From Isochrysis galbana (taxonomy: Eukaryota; Haptophyta; Isochrysidales; Isochrysidaceae), in contig CM030935.1 in NCBI GenBank assembly GCA_018136815.1, positions 1,670,204 to 1,734,203 of the forward strand: a stretch of DNA of 64,000 nucleotides, given 5' to 3'. Below are positions 50,641 through 63,672 of the stretch, piece after piece. The notes below the pieces were generated by a model that saw only the letters and a program-made list of their open reading frames with translations, was not told the DNA's origin and made no database searches. The stretch's first letter is position 1. Every line of letters begins with the position of its first letter. Both the position numbers and the translations under genes were made by a program.

Positions 50641-51345
50641 GTGTTAACGCAAAGTGGGTCAACACCGGGTAAACGTGAACCCATACGCCCTGGGGAGGAG
50701 GGAGGGAGGGGCGGGGGAGGGGTGTGGTCGTGTGGCCGCTCGCTCGAGCGTTCGGCGATGGCGGATGGCGGAGGTGCAGGGCGCACGGCGCGCGGCGCGC
50801 GGCACGCGGGCTATAGGCTATAGGCGCGCGCGCTTGCGCCACCGTCCAAATACTACGCAGGGTCATATTTATAGGCAGTTTCAAAAATTCAATTATGGTG
50901 AATACGGTCTGTATTACACTGTATTCTGTATTTGGCCTTCGTCCAAATAGGGTAAATACTAAATACGTATCTCCCATCTATAGGCTATAGGGTCTAGGGT
51001 CGTTTAGTCGTTTAGCGTTTTGGGTTTTGGGTTTAGGAAGGCCCATAATCATAATTATAATTAATAATTTTAATAACGTGTTTTTTCCCGATCTCTCTCC
51101 GTCGGTGTGAAGCTGTCGGTGTTGATGAAGAGAAATGTACCGTGCGGTGGGCCTTGTCCCTTGAGTGTGCGGCGGGTGGCGGCGGCTTCGCGATCTCGCT
51201 CTTCTCGGCGACACGGCGGAAGAGGAGGGGGAGAGCAGGAGGATGCCTCGGGGGAGATTGGTAGGACTTAGAAAGAGAAGAGACCGGCTGTACTTTATTT
51301 ACTATTGCACGAGGATGGAAATAATGAAGGGGAAGGTGTGATTGA
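50641..51345. other. No gene recognised
   Basis: Contains an AATACGGT / GGCCTTCGTCCAAATA stretch (50875-50960) like 39290-39340 and 5938-5965, a dispersed short repeat, and an AT-rich ATAATTATAATTAATAATTT at 51050. Confidence 0.4.
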
Positions 51346-51349
51346 GGAG

Positions 51350-53749
<2,400 letters not shown>

Positions 53750-54473
53750 ATGCTGGAGATGAAGAGGGCGAGGTGAGACCCCATTTGCTGGGGTACTCTT
53801 GGTCGCAACTTCTCCAGCTGCACACAGCCCATCGGTGACTCACGAGTCGACTGCCTCTCGCCTTTTTACTTCGGCCAAATGGAGGTCATCTAGATCTAGG
53901 CATGAAAGCATGTAGCAATTAGTGGCGCCTCAGATCCCTATTGCCTCCTCCTCGGCATCGCATCCCCGAGGCCCCGCGATTCGCCTTGTTGATGGCAGAG
54001 ACTGCAGATTCGGTATCGCCTTACTTCACTCCTATCACACGGAAGAGGCAGTGCCGGGCATACGCATTGTATGCGCGCCATTGAAGAGGGGCCCACCATC
54101 ATGAGCGCACGTACGTGATGTTTGTCGTAATTAGCACTTTTTTGTTGAAGGGCACAAAATGGTTCGTGCCGCCCACCGATGGTCGTCCGTTCAGCAACAT
54201 CCACCTCGGAGACACTGCCCCAGAATCAAGAGAAAAATCCAAACCCTTCCCCTCTTCCCACGTGTGGCAGTCAATCGACGGGTGGCGCCTTGCGTGCCGG
54301 GCAGTAGTGCCAGAGCGCTTGCTCTCGGCGCAGTGGTGCGCACGCACACATCGGCGGCAGCGCAACCTTGGCCAGGGTGATGAGTGCTCAGCTCATGCCT
54401 AGAGGACAGAAATTACACATTCTTGAAGGTGCATGTCTAGAGACTGTCTAGGGGAAGCTAATAATAATAATGT
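53750..54473. other. No gene recognised
   Basis: Frames at 54115-54402 (plus) and 54099-54365 (minus) overlap with no domain. Nothing else seen. Confidence 0.35.
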
Positions 54474-54790
54474 AAAAAAAACTTCATAATATTCTTACTC
54501 TTACCGCGCACTCGCGGCGCATCGGCGCATGGAACCACCACCTACAAAAAACCTTTTAATATTATCGCCTCACACGTGGCACTGAGTTACGCTCTCGTAG
54601 CCACGCCCATTCCCCTTTCTCACCCTCACTCCGATCACTCCCCGCCTTGCGGCAACTCCCCTCGTGCTCTACTTAGGGGCTCGGGTCGTTGGGGGGTCTG
54701 AGCTGAGCGGGGGGCCTGCACCTGTCCTCAATCAACGGTATGTTCCCCCCTTCCTCCTGTGCTGCTGAGTGACCTGTTTATTCTAGATAC
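54474..54790 (-). mobile_element. Two stacked LINE 3' ends, tail type II
   Basis: AAAAAAAACTTCATAATATT at 54474 and AAAAAACCTTTTAATATTAT at 54545 are two reversed tails. The second continues into the usual 3' UTR (CTTGCGGCAACTCCCCTCGT, CTTAGGGGCTCGG). Confidence 0.7.
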
Positions 54791-54799
54791 GTTGTGGAT

Positions 54800-55335
54800 T
54801 TCCGTCGCTGTTGTGTGTTATGCCGCGGGCCGGGCACCGGGCTGACGACCAAGAATGGTATCGCAGCGCGCCCGGGCTCGGTTCGAAGTTGGGCTCTCCG
54901 GGCCTCGGTTGGCGGACGCGTAAGCGCGCGTGCCTTCGAGCGCCGAGGATGTCGATTTCGACGCGGTTTGGGCGCGTGTCGCGCGCGATTGGCGTGGCTG
55001 GCTCGGCGGATCCTGGCTATGGCTATTTTATATGTGCCGCGGGCCAGGCACTGGGCTGACGAGCAAGAACGGTCTCGCAGCGCGCCCGGCGTCGTTTTGA
55101 ATTCGGGCTCTCCGAGATAGTGAAATTAGGCCTGTTGGCACTTGTGTTTTGCCGTTTTTATTTTTGGGTTACCCTTCGTTGTGGGGGCTCCCGGGGGGGG
55201 GGGGGAGGGGGGGCTGGGGCCCAAAGGGCATCGGATATGTGCTAGATGGGTGTTTTCCGGGGTTTCTACCGCTTTACTTTGGTTTATTTCCTCAATCCTC
55301 ACTTTTTCATTTTTACTATTTGACCGCGCCCTAGT
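54800..55335. repeat. Composite repeat related to 14870-15415
   Basis: Two units (54835, 55050) of GGGCTGACGA(C/G)CAAGAA...TCGCAGCGCGCCCGG, then TTCGAAGTTGGGCTCTCCGG, CATCGGATATGTGCTAGATG and the end TACTATTTGACCGCGCCCTA. Confidence 0.6.
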
Positions 55336-55753
55336 GGAGTAGCCCCTATGTAGCGCGCACAAGGCGGGCAAGGCTTGCCGCGCAAGGAAGGAGCGGCAAG
55401 AGCGCAAGAGCGGGAGGGCGCGGGCGGGTAGCACAGTTGTAACCCCTAGGCTGCGTGCGCGGTGTGAATATTAAGAAGATTTCAACATGAGTTTGGGGTC
55501 TCCTGTAGGCCATTTTTGGGTCCCCTTGCGTAGGCCAGTAGTCGTCATCGTAGCTGCCACAAGGGGGGTGGGGGGTGCTACGGCGTCGGGTAGCGGCTGC
55601 TAGACCCAATCCGCTATTCCCATTCGCGTCGCGCGCCTCCCGAATTGGCGCCTGGCAGCGCCTATTGCGTAGCATGCTGATCACGCCACTTCACAGGCTG
55701 CCAGGAAGGATGGTCAACTCGCAGGCTTTGGGGTGCGCCCATCACCGCACTTC
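55336..55753. other. Spacer with a short LINE tail
   Basis: GCGGTGTGAATATTAAGAAG ATTTC at 55460-55484 is a type II tail remnant on the plus strand. Nothing else recognised before the next gene. Confidence 0.4.
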
Positions 55754-57254
55754 CTACACGAGAAAGAGGCAACCATTGTCCATGTCCGACACGAGAATAT
55801 CGCCGGCCGGTGTGCACGCAACGGAGAGCCACGACCATCTGCCGAGGTGTGGGGCATAAGCATCCGATCCAATCGAATGCTTGCATATGTCGCAAACGTG
55901 GTCCCATGCCATGAGCTCCTCTGAATCATCAGAAGCGGCTTGCTTGAAAACAGAGACGCACATGGCACCTGACTCCGCAACGAACAGATACATACACTCT
56001 CCAGTATCGTAACTCGCCACCCCTGAGGGCCGCTGCAGCACGCGCCCACCTCGTGCAGTCGATATCTTACCGATGGGGCGATATCTCCAGGACTTCAGCC
56101 CCATCTTGAGGATCTCGAAAATGATGACACAATTACCTAGGTGACATGTCGAGCAAGGTGTGCAGAAGTGTGAGTTCACACGGAAGTCGGCCGTGTACTG
56201 TGGACACGGCACGGTCGCAGACGCATCTATGACTTGAGACCTGGGCCAACGTCTGAATGCGCTCCGGCGTGTGTGGAAGCACGGTAGCTAGAAACTATAG
56301 AAATTCACCTTCATAGTCGGCTACGGCAAGAGCATGACCTCCTCTTCGTGTAGCGAAGCTAGTACAGTCTGCAGGGCGCGCAGGCCCCAATATCTGTGCC
56401 AGCAAATTTTCTTGGAAATCATTGGGAGCAAAGCACACTATCCTCTGATGATTCCAATCCGTGCATGCAAGGACGAGATCATGCTGATGCATCTGAGGCA
56501 ACGTGTCTTTTACAATTGGCGGGAGGACAGATATCCCATTTGGATATGATAGTAGTCGAGATCCATCATTGGACCACGTGCTGGAGAGGACCTGGCCACG
56601 CACGAGATCGATCAGAATGATTCGGTGAGTAGTGTTCTGCACCCCGGCAATGGCGTTCCCGGACTCGTCGACGCCTTGCAAGGAAACAGCTGCGTGAAAC
56701 TCGCCAGCCTCCGACGGTACCTCACAGATGCCGCAAGGGATACCGTCCACCGCTATGGAGCACACCAAACGCGATTCGTCTGGCCGGCATCGCACAGCCA
56801 CAACGGCAACGCACCGTCGTGCAGCATCGCATACGGCGACCGTGATATGCGAGGGCCGACTGGAGTCCGTCTGAGCTTCTGATCCGGTCGTCTGGCCGAT
56901 CTCGAAGCCCTCGAGGGCAATGAGTTGTGCGGGCTGCTCGAAGAGTCTCTGTTGTTGTGCGGAGCGGCGTGTGGCATAGCTCGAGCTCATCGCCGCCGTC
57001 ACATGCTGCCGCGGCCGCACGCGGCTGTGCGCGTAGAAGCGGCGTCCAACAGACTGGACACGCCATGAGCTGCCGGTGCACCACTCGCCCTTGTTCTGGA
57101 TGCCGAGTGAGGCGCAGCGCTTGCGTGCGATGTCGTCGGCGATGACAGCAGCTGCTCTGCACACACACGCCACGTGACACAGCCAGCGGCTCGCCAACTG
57201 CCCCACCACCGCACGCTGCAGCTCTAGAGGCAAGAGAGAGAAGAGGCCCTCCAT
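55754..57254 (-). CDS. F-box-like N-terminus with beta-propeller repeats
   Basis: Exons 57254-56309 and 56232-55754, intron 56233-56308 (GAAG|GTGAAT...CTCAAG; phase 1); 474 aa. The N-terminus MEGLFSLLPLELQRAVVGQL-ASRWLCHVACVCRA has the LP-x-EL...L...C-R/K pattern of an F-box helix bundle. The rest is a series of blades: HITVAVCDAARRCVAVVAVR, RLVCSIAVDGIPCGICEVPS, THRIILIDLVRGQVLSSTW, DLVLACTDWNHQRIVCFAPN, GVASYDTGECMYLFVAESGA, WLSVACTPAGDILVSDMDNG, spaced like NHL or WD-type propeller strands but without GH/WD dipeptides. It may act as a ubiquitin-ligase substrate receptor by analogy; that is inference. The in-frame extension above 57254 lacks an ATG. Splice borders were chosen as the only pair keeping the frame. 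Confidence 0.65.
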
Positions 57255-57302
57255 CCAAAGATCCAGCCGCCCGCGATCCTCTCCTCGGGGCCCATTCGCC
57301 AA

Positions 57303-58130
57303 AAATATCGCCGACGCCGTGTATCATGTTGCCCCTCCCCACGGAACTTAATTAATAAGGATCAGTGATAACTTGGCAACAACTTCAACCTAGAAATTAT
57401 TAGGACCTACTCCAATAGGGGGAGCCACAAGGCTGGCCCCCCACACCACCGCACACGTAGCCGCGGCGTCACGCAGAGATACATCGGAAGGCCCGCCCCG
57501 GCCCCCCCAATCACTCGATCGAGGCCCAAAGCCCAAAGTAGAAAGTAGTGCACATGGGACATGGACATGGACATGGACATGGATGGACATGGACATGGGA
57601 CATGGGCCGACCCCCCGAAACCGAATTAAAAGAAATGAGGGGGGAAGGGTGAGTGGTGATGAGTGTTGGGTAAGGGCGATATCAGGATCTCCCTCATTAG
57701 GGCAGTAGTAGTAGTAGTAGTATGTAGTATAGCAACGCAGCCGGCTTTTTCAAAAAGTTTTTGTGCTGCTGATGTGATTGGTGATTGTCACCGTTGCGCA
57801 TTGATGGAGTGACCTTAACCCCAAAGGGTGAGTAACACCGCGATTGACGCCACGACAACCAACCAACCAACAATGCCGAATGCCGCCTCGTTCAATCTCT
57901 CCAGCAACCCTGCAACGCACCACAACTCATGTGCAATGTGCAATCAAGGTGTAGGGCACGACGTGCCGCACTTAGTACGAATCTCTTTGCCAACGATTAT
58001 AGAACATGTACAAGACGAAGGAGAGATGCAAACAATTGAAAAATCGCTTCACTCAAAATTTGTCTATAACTCTAGAAGAAAGAAGAAACATTACGAATGA
58101 TGGCCTGGACTTTGCCAATCGTTCATTACA
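57303..58130. other. Spacer: hexamer repeat, LINE 3' UTR-like piece
   Basis: GGACAT is repeated about eight times at 57557-57605. 57608-57680 (CGACCCCCCGAAACCGAATT, GAAATGAGGGGGGAAGG) resembles the LINE 3' UTR without its tail. A 90-codon frame at 57828-58100 (CAMCNQGVGHDVPHLV) is unassigned. Confidence 0.4.
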
Positions 58131-60329
58131 TTAGCGATCATCAGCATCGGCAGTTGTGTGCCAGAACTCGCTTCGCCGGACCTTCTCGAGCCCCTGCATC
58201 CATAGAGCCTCCGACAACAACTTGTTGTGGGTTTCGTTGCCAGCGATCACTTGAAGGACCGCTGGCGAGTGGCCACCGTACGCAAGGCACCCATCCTCTT
58301 GCGCACCTGGCTCCTCTCCTTCACTCCGATCGAGCATATATAGCGAGGCCTCGAACACGCTCGCATACTTCTCGCGATTCGCGCCCAGGGGCTTCGATTC
58401 CGATGGCAACTCGAAGAAGCAGTGCGTGCCTTTCAGTTCGATGTCGCTTCTGCCTTCAGCCAGTGTCGGCTTGCACCGGTACTTTTCGGAGAGCTCGGGG
58501 TCGGTGCAAGTGAAGCGCACGCGCCTCGGGTGCTTTTGGACCTCAGACGAGTTGAAGACCTGGGCATATCCTGACAATAACTCCTCGGTGTAGCGGAACA
58601 TGGCCGCGGGCGCCAGCCATCGCGTCAAGGTTTCCTGGGCGGCCAAGGCGATACGACGAGCGTCGTCGTCATGGTTTCGAGCCCAGCGGATGGCCGAGGA
58701 GAGGTTCCGCAGGTCGGCAGTCACAGGTATGTAGTGGACCCAAGGTCGGAGGGGCGCCTCGTACCAAAGCCGGGCTGGAAGATCTGGCATAATGACCAGC
58801 TGCCCCAAGAGCATCGACTTATATAGGCGGTCCGCCCATCCACCATGGCCCTCTGCATTAATGGTATACTTGAACCGGTCTACTTGGTCGCTGAAGCTCA
58901 TGCGGCTCGGCATGTCCATGTTCATCCACGTGGTGTTGTCAATCTGCAAGAAGCGCTTCAGCCGATGGGAATGGTTGGTGGCACAGCCATTTGCGACGAA
59001 GATGTTCAGGCGATCTCCCAAGGCATCCTTTTGCGCTATGAGCGCTGTTCGGCCTGTTGACTGCCAATTCTTGGATGTGATGGGGGTCCTACGGGGACCC
59101 TGTTTTCGCCAATCCGTGGAGTACGCACTCAAGCGGTGTGCGGCCCCTCGGAAAACTGCGACGCGCTGCTTATGTTGCCAGAGATTGGCCCAGCAAAACG
59201 GGCATTGCGCGCACGAGCACTGGGCGCAGTGATCCACAGCCTCGCTTGCACGGCACCAATCGCTGCAATTACGGAAATTGCTGTCGCCGACACGATTAGG
59301 ATGGCAAGGCGTTGAGCCCTGCCGTGTGATACGGTACTCACCAAAATCCCACATCTCAGGATCTGCGTGCGCAGGGTCAAAGTAGCTGAGGTCGGTGTCG
59401 CGATCGGGTCGCTGTACCCATTGGATGAAGGGGATTAGACCGGAATGCTCGTTCGAGGTGAGCGACCAGATGGGTTGAGCTCCCTTGGCGCACCAATCGC
59501 CGAAGTTCACAGGCGTCTCGTTCAGGCATAAGATGAGCTCAAGTGGCTCGGCAATACGGCCGGCGCGATGCAAGCTGCGAGCAAGCGACCAGGGGGCGGG
59601 GAGATGGGGTGGTTGCTATAGAGAGCTCCATGTGGACTCGCAACTCGTGAGGCTGCATCTCTCTCCCCTGCTAGTCGTGCTGCCCCCCCTCCGCACTCAC
59701 CTGTGGTAGGCATGATGTAGCAGTCGCAACATACTCTGCAGACGTAGTCTGCTGAAGACGTAGAGATGATCGCCCGGGAGCGACCCGCCCGCTGAGCGGC
59801 AGTTGGAGATGTTCAGCGCTGTAGCGAAATGCCATTCAGTGACATGGGGGTATGTCTCCTCATGCCACCACCCTGGTATTGAGACTCCTGGCTCCTGCTG
59901 ACGCCACTCTGGCATGCACAAAATGCTGCGGTCACCAGCACCCGCCTCGCACAACTCAGGGCTTTGCCACGTGCTCGGTGGTCCAGGGCAGCCGAGCTTC
60001 TGCTCCTTATTGCCTGTTGTACGGCATGGGCAGAGGCCCTCTGGCACGACGACGAAGACGCTCCCAGAGTCGAGCTGGACATGGAGGCAGAGACGCTGCA
60101 TACACGGGCGCGACATGAGCCGTGAGAGCCGGCTCGACCGCACGCCAGATTGCGCAAACGGTCTGAGGTGCCGACTGACTGCCTGGCGGATCTCTCGCAC
60201 CGTGCGCTTGTCGACGCTCTGAGCGAGCGATTGGGCGGGCCAGGCAGGGCAGAAGGGCTGGAGCGCGAGCGATTCCCCGCAGGCACCGGTGGCCGACATT
60301 GGATCCCTTCGCCCATCCCCAACCCCCAT
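58131..60329 (-). CDS. GT90 (CAP10-like) glycosyltransferase
   Basis: Exons 60329-59701 and 59574-58131, intron 59575-59700 (CACAG|GTGAGT...CTCGCAG, phase 2); 690 aa. The CAP10/GT90 core is in exon 2: FSDQVDRFKYTINAEGHGGW, ADRLYKSMLLGQLVIMPDLP, WYEAPLRPWVHYIPVTADLR, NLSSAIRWARNHDDDARRIA and RYTEELLSGYAQVF. In relatives this region binds the nucleotide sugar and transfers xylose or glucose to proteins or polysaccharides (CAP10, POGLUT). Exon 1 carries EIRQAVSRHLRPFAQS and Trp/His-rich segments (WWHEETYPHVTEWHFATALN). A Cys cluster (NCSDWCRASEAVDHCAQCSC AQCPFC) sits before the core and suggests a disulphide-rich lumenal domain. No signal peptide follows the chosen ATG; a hydrophobic in-frame stretch lies upstream without an ATG, so a further 5' exon is likely. 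Confidence 0.8.
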
Positions 60330-60595
60330 CCGCCTCCACCCCGCCGTCCCCCACTGGCTAGACTCTGCCCACTTGCACCTTTCCGCGCAGCGGGGGTGGG
60401 GGCGGGGGCCGAGGTGCGTCACGGGGGGGGGTGTCAAAACATAGAAAGCGGAAAGGGAGAAGAGAGGCTGGGCAGAAAAGAGAGATAGGAGTAGAGTAGA
60501 GTAGTGACACACAGAGATAGGAGAACTAAGAACCGTGAGCCAACCGCCGGCGGGCGCTCTCGACTAAATGTACTCCTCGTGTCCATATCTGCTCT

Positions 60596-60680
60596 CGCGA
60601 GAGAGAGAGAGAGAGGGAGAGAGAGAGGGAGGGAGGGAGGGAGAGGGAGGGAGGGAGGGAAAGAGAGAGAGTCCAGAGCT
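60596..60680. repeat. GA microsatellite
   Basis: GAGAGAGAGAGAGAGGGAGA and GAGGGAGGGAGGGAGGG runs, 5' of the glycosyltransferase gene. 60681-61412 shows no supported gene; AT-rich patches and the GTACAACGTACAACGTACA triple at 61387 are all that stand out. Confidence 0.8.
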
Positions 60681-61412
60681 TGCGGAAGGGGGGGGGAGGG
60701 GGGGCAGCCGTGTGTCAACAGAAGCCGGAGAAGAAAGAGGATGGATCTCTCGAGCAGCCTCCAATGGAGGCGGGATCTCGATCACTCCTCTTGCTTCATC
60801 ACGAATCACAGAGCTCTCTGGCGCAGAACCGCCTGGAAAGTAGAAACCCCGCGGACGCTTGGGGAACTTACTTTGGTTGGAACTTGCAGTCAGTGCGGAG
60901 ACACGCTGAGCTTCGGCACTGCACTCGAGCGACAGGCAGAAGAAGACTCCCACCTCTCACCACAGAATCTGCCGTCTGAGCCCAAAACGCGGGGGGATCT
61001 TAACGCCCCACTGGCGGTTCCAAGGCGTGGATATCAAAATAATTCGCGCGGGGTGTTCTAAGCGATGGCGATATGGTGATGGAGATTACAGATTACGAGT
61101 TTACGCGGGGGGTGTAATACAAAACAACTGAATATGAGTGCCGCTACTTCTACTAGCCACCTAGCCATGCACCAACACGCCAAGCCACAAGCCACGACGC
61201 ACATGACCGCATTAAGACCCAAGGCATAGAACTAAGCACCTGGTTTTTCACCTCCCCCCTCGCAGCCTCGCAGCTCGCATGCATGCCCCCAGCTCCCGTT
61301 ACACGCTACCCGTTAGAACATTGGACATTGGCGTGAAAGTGAAAACCACAGTTAGTAGTTAGTCGCCGATGTCCGATGTACATTGTACAACGTACAACGT
61401 ACATTTGAAGAC

Positions 61413-62867
61413 TTATGTAGCGGGGATAAGCACCGAGGCCAAAAAGCAGAAGCGGCACTCACGCTTCGTCACAGGGACGTGGCCGGTCGGGCGCGCCTCC
61501 TCCTCCGCTTCCTCCTCCGCCTCTTCCGGCTCTTCCGCCTCTTCCTCCGCCTCTTCCTCCGCTTCTGGCTGAGGCGGAACTTCGGCTTCCTCGGCGACAG
61601 GGCGCGGCGAGACCTCCGCTTGGGCTGAGGCGGCACGCTTGGTCTTCTTGGACGGGACGCTTGGCGACCTCGCGCGCGGACGCTTCTTCTTCATCTGCGA
61701 CTCGAGCCGCTTGATGGTCGCCTTGAGCTCCTTCAGGGTGCGGAGAATGTCCTCCTCCGACTCCTCCTCGGACTCCTCCGCCGCCGACTCACTATTCGTC
61801 GAACAAGGCGTGGCCGCCACATCTACCGCTTCGTCGGTCAGGTCAATGTGCATGGAGTCATTGGAAACACCAGCCGCGACATCGCTCAAGTCCACCGCTG
61901 AGGAGCCACTGTTCACGACGGCCTCCTCCTCAACTGGCTCCTCCGGCTCCTTCGCCCCATCGGGCTCCTTGGCCATCTCCCAAAAGTCAAACATGTCGTC
62001 GTCGTCCTTCTCGTCAACGATGGGCTCCAACATAGCGTCCGCTTGAGCGTCGGACGCATGGTCCTCCATCACACGCGAGGCATCCGTGGAGGTCTCGATC
62101 GCGGCCTCCGCGGAGGTCGGCTCGGCTGCGGTCTCCGCGGACTCCTCGAGCTGAGTCAGTTCCTCCAGCTGCGTGGCCACCTCCAACCCCTCCTGAGCGG
62201 GTGCGTCGGACGTCTCCTCTTCCTTCTCCTCCGTCTTCTCCTCACCCTCCTTTTCGTTCGCCTTGGCAGGAGCGGGCACCTCGGCGGTCTCGGCCTCCTC
62301 GGCGGTCTCGCCCTTCTCCTCCTCCTCGAGCTGCGTGGCCTCTTCCAGCTGCGTGGCCTCTTCGAACCGAGTGAAGACTTCTCCGACTGGTGCGTCGGAC
62401 GCAGCCGTCTTCTCATTCTCCGCCTTCTCCGCCTTCTCGTCCTCTTCCTCGGCTTCCTTCTCATCGGCGAGAGCGAGCGCGTGGGCGGTCTCGACCTCCT
62501 CCATCGACTCGGCTGGCTCCTCGACATCCGCAACCCGCGCGATGGGAACAAGAAGACCTGGAGCGTCCGACGCACAGTCCTCGTTCTCCTCTTCTCCTCC
62601 CACAGGCCCGGAGTCCTCGTCGGTGGTGGTGGTGGTGGCCTCATCGGTCGGGGAAAGGGCCTCCTCCTCGGCATCAGGAACGCGAACAGGATCCGCCTCC
62701 TCCGCCGCGCCCTTGGAGCAGGAAGAGGAACGAGTCGTGCGAGCAGCGCTTGCGCTCGGCGTCCAGTCGACAGGTGGCTGTGTCGAGCGAGTCGAACGAA
62801 ACCAGCGAGCAGGAGCACGAGAGGAGAGGACGGAGGACCGTACCGATGCGCGCCGAGTCGTCACCAT
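61413..62867 (-). CDS. Acidic, repeat-containing, nuclear-looking protein
   Basis: 484 aa from ATG 62867 (MVTTRRASVRSSVLSSRAPA), one exon. After a basic Ser/Arg N-terminus the protein is dominated by Glu, Asp, Ala and Thr. An internal motif recurs: FEEATQLEEATQLEEEEKGE and LEVATQLEELTQLEESAETA, with spacers starting SDAP (SDAPGLL, SDAPVGEV, SDAPAQEG). A likely coiled coil, EEDILRTLKELKATIKRLES, is followed by the basic bipartite stretch QMKKKRPRARSPSVPSKKTK, a good nuclear-localisation candidate, then a final Glu/Ala run. Composition resembles chromatin or nucleolar acidic proteins; no enzyme domain. The last ~20 residues (VTKRECRFCFLASV) look unlike the rest and may lie beyond an exon border. 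The longer frame upstream starts with TTG, so the ATG was preferred. Confidence 0.6.
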   Translation of the reverse strand: MVTTRRASVRSSVLSSRAPARWFRSTRSTQPPVDWTPSASAARTTRSSSCSKGAAEEADPVRVPDAEEEALSPTDEATTTTTDEDSGPVGGEEENEDCASDAPGLLVPIARVADVEEPAESMEEVETAHALALADEKEAEEEDEKAEKAENEKTAASDAPVGEVFTRFEEATQLEEATQLEEEEKGETAEEAETAEVPAPAKANEKEGEEKTEEKEEETSDAPAQEGLEVATQLEELTQLEESAETAAEPTSAEAAIETSTDASRVMEDHASDAQADAMLEPIVDEKDDDDMFDFWEMAKEPDGAKEPEEPVEEEAVVNSGSSAVDLSDVAAGVSNDSMHIDLTDEAVDVAATPCSTNSESAAEESEEESEEDILRTLKELKATIKRLESQMKKKRPRARSPSVPSKKTKRAASAQAEVSPRPVAEEAEVPPQPEAEEEAEEEAEEPEEAEEEAEEEARPTGHVPVTKRECRFCFLASVLIPAT

Positions 62868-63109
62868 CGTGAGGAAGACGAGGGCGAGGAGAGAGCTGGA
62901 GGGTGAGCGAGGAGGGAGGAGGGAGGCAGGCAGTAGGAGCCGTCTCTCTCTGGTAGGTCGATGAGAGGGGGAGGAGGGGACCCGGGGGAGAGACCCCAAG
63001 ACCTATCGATTGTTTACGTTAGTGTTTTCGCAATATACGGTAATATTTTCCCCGGCCCCAGGGGTGCCCCCGCGGTTCCCGAACGCCTCTGCGTCCAGAG
63101 TCCCCCCGC

Positions 63110-63470
63110 GGAAAGAGTGAACGCACGGCGTGCACCTTCCTGGAAGTTGCTATGCGCACGCACGGCGCCCCGCGGGGGGGGGAGCCGATGTGCATACGCA
63201 CGGCGTGCACAATGATTGCAAGCAATCACACGTGCTGCGCAAACGAAACGTCTCGTATATGGCTACTTTACGTTAATGTGGGCCTTAGGGAAAAAAGTTT
63301 CTATGCGCACGCACGGCGCCCTCGCGAGGGGGAAGTCGATGCGCATACGCACGGCGTGCTCAATGATTGCAAGTAATCACATGTGCTGCGTAAACGAAAC
63401 ATCTCGTATACGGCGACTTTATGTTAAAAAAAGTTTCTATGCACATCTCGTATACGGCGATTAGCTTTGT
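63110..63470. repeat. Tandem repeat related to 4706-5160
   Basis: Three units of ~135 bp, the last cut short: TATGCGCACGCACGGCG, GATGCGCATACGCACGGCGT, GATTGCAAG(C/T)AATCACA, CGAAACATCTCGTATACGGC. The lead-in CGGAAAGAGTGAACGCACGG and CTTCCTGGAAGTTGCTATGC is the same as at 4720. Confidence 0.85.
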
Positions 63471-63496
63471 TTTGTACCACTATTGTTCATAACTAA

Positions 63497-63672
63497 AAAG
63501 AAAACAGATTGTGGTCCTCTTTTGACGGAACGCGACTTTCAGGAGCCTTACCCGGATCCTGGGAACAGTCCATCTCCACACCATGGCGGGGGAGGAGTGG
63601 AGAGAGGGGGGGGCTCGTGCCCCCCTATGCCCCATGCCCCCATGGGCGAACTAAGTATAAACTTAGTTGAGA
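63497..63672 (-). mobile_element. P2-type LINE 5' end next to the GACGGAACGCGAC motif
   Basis: Minus strand: AACTAAGTTTATACTTAGTT, CGCCCATGGGGG, then GCACGAGCCCCCCCCTCTCT as at 38225. At its far side lie AACTAAAAAGAAAACAGATT and TTGACGGAACGCGACTTT, as behind the MGQY gene. Confidence 0.6.

Noticed and set aside
54115-54402. 95-codon ORF after phosphoglucomutase
   Set aside because: No domain, overlaps an equal frame on the other strand, no splice context.
57557-57605. GGACAT hexamer array as telomeric repeat
   Set aside because: Unit does not match known telomere repeats, is only ~8 copies long and is internal.
62043-62906. 287-codon plus-strand Leu/Gly/Arg-rich ORF
   Set aside because: Antisense shadow of the Glu/Ser-rich acidic protein (GAG/TCC codons read backwards as CTC/GGA).
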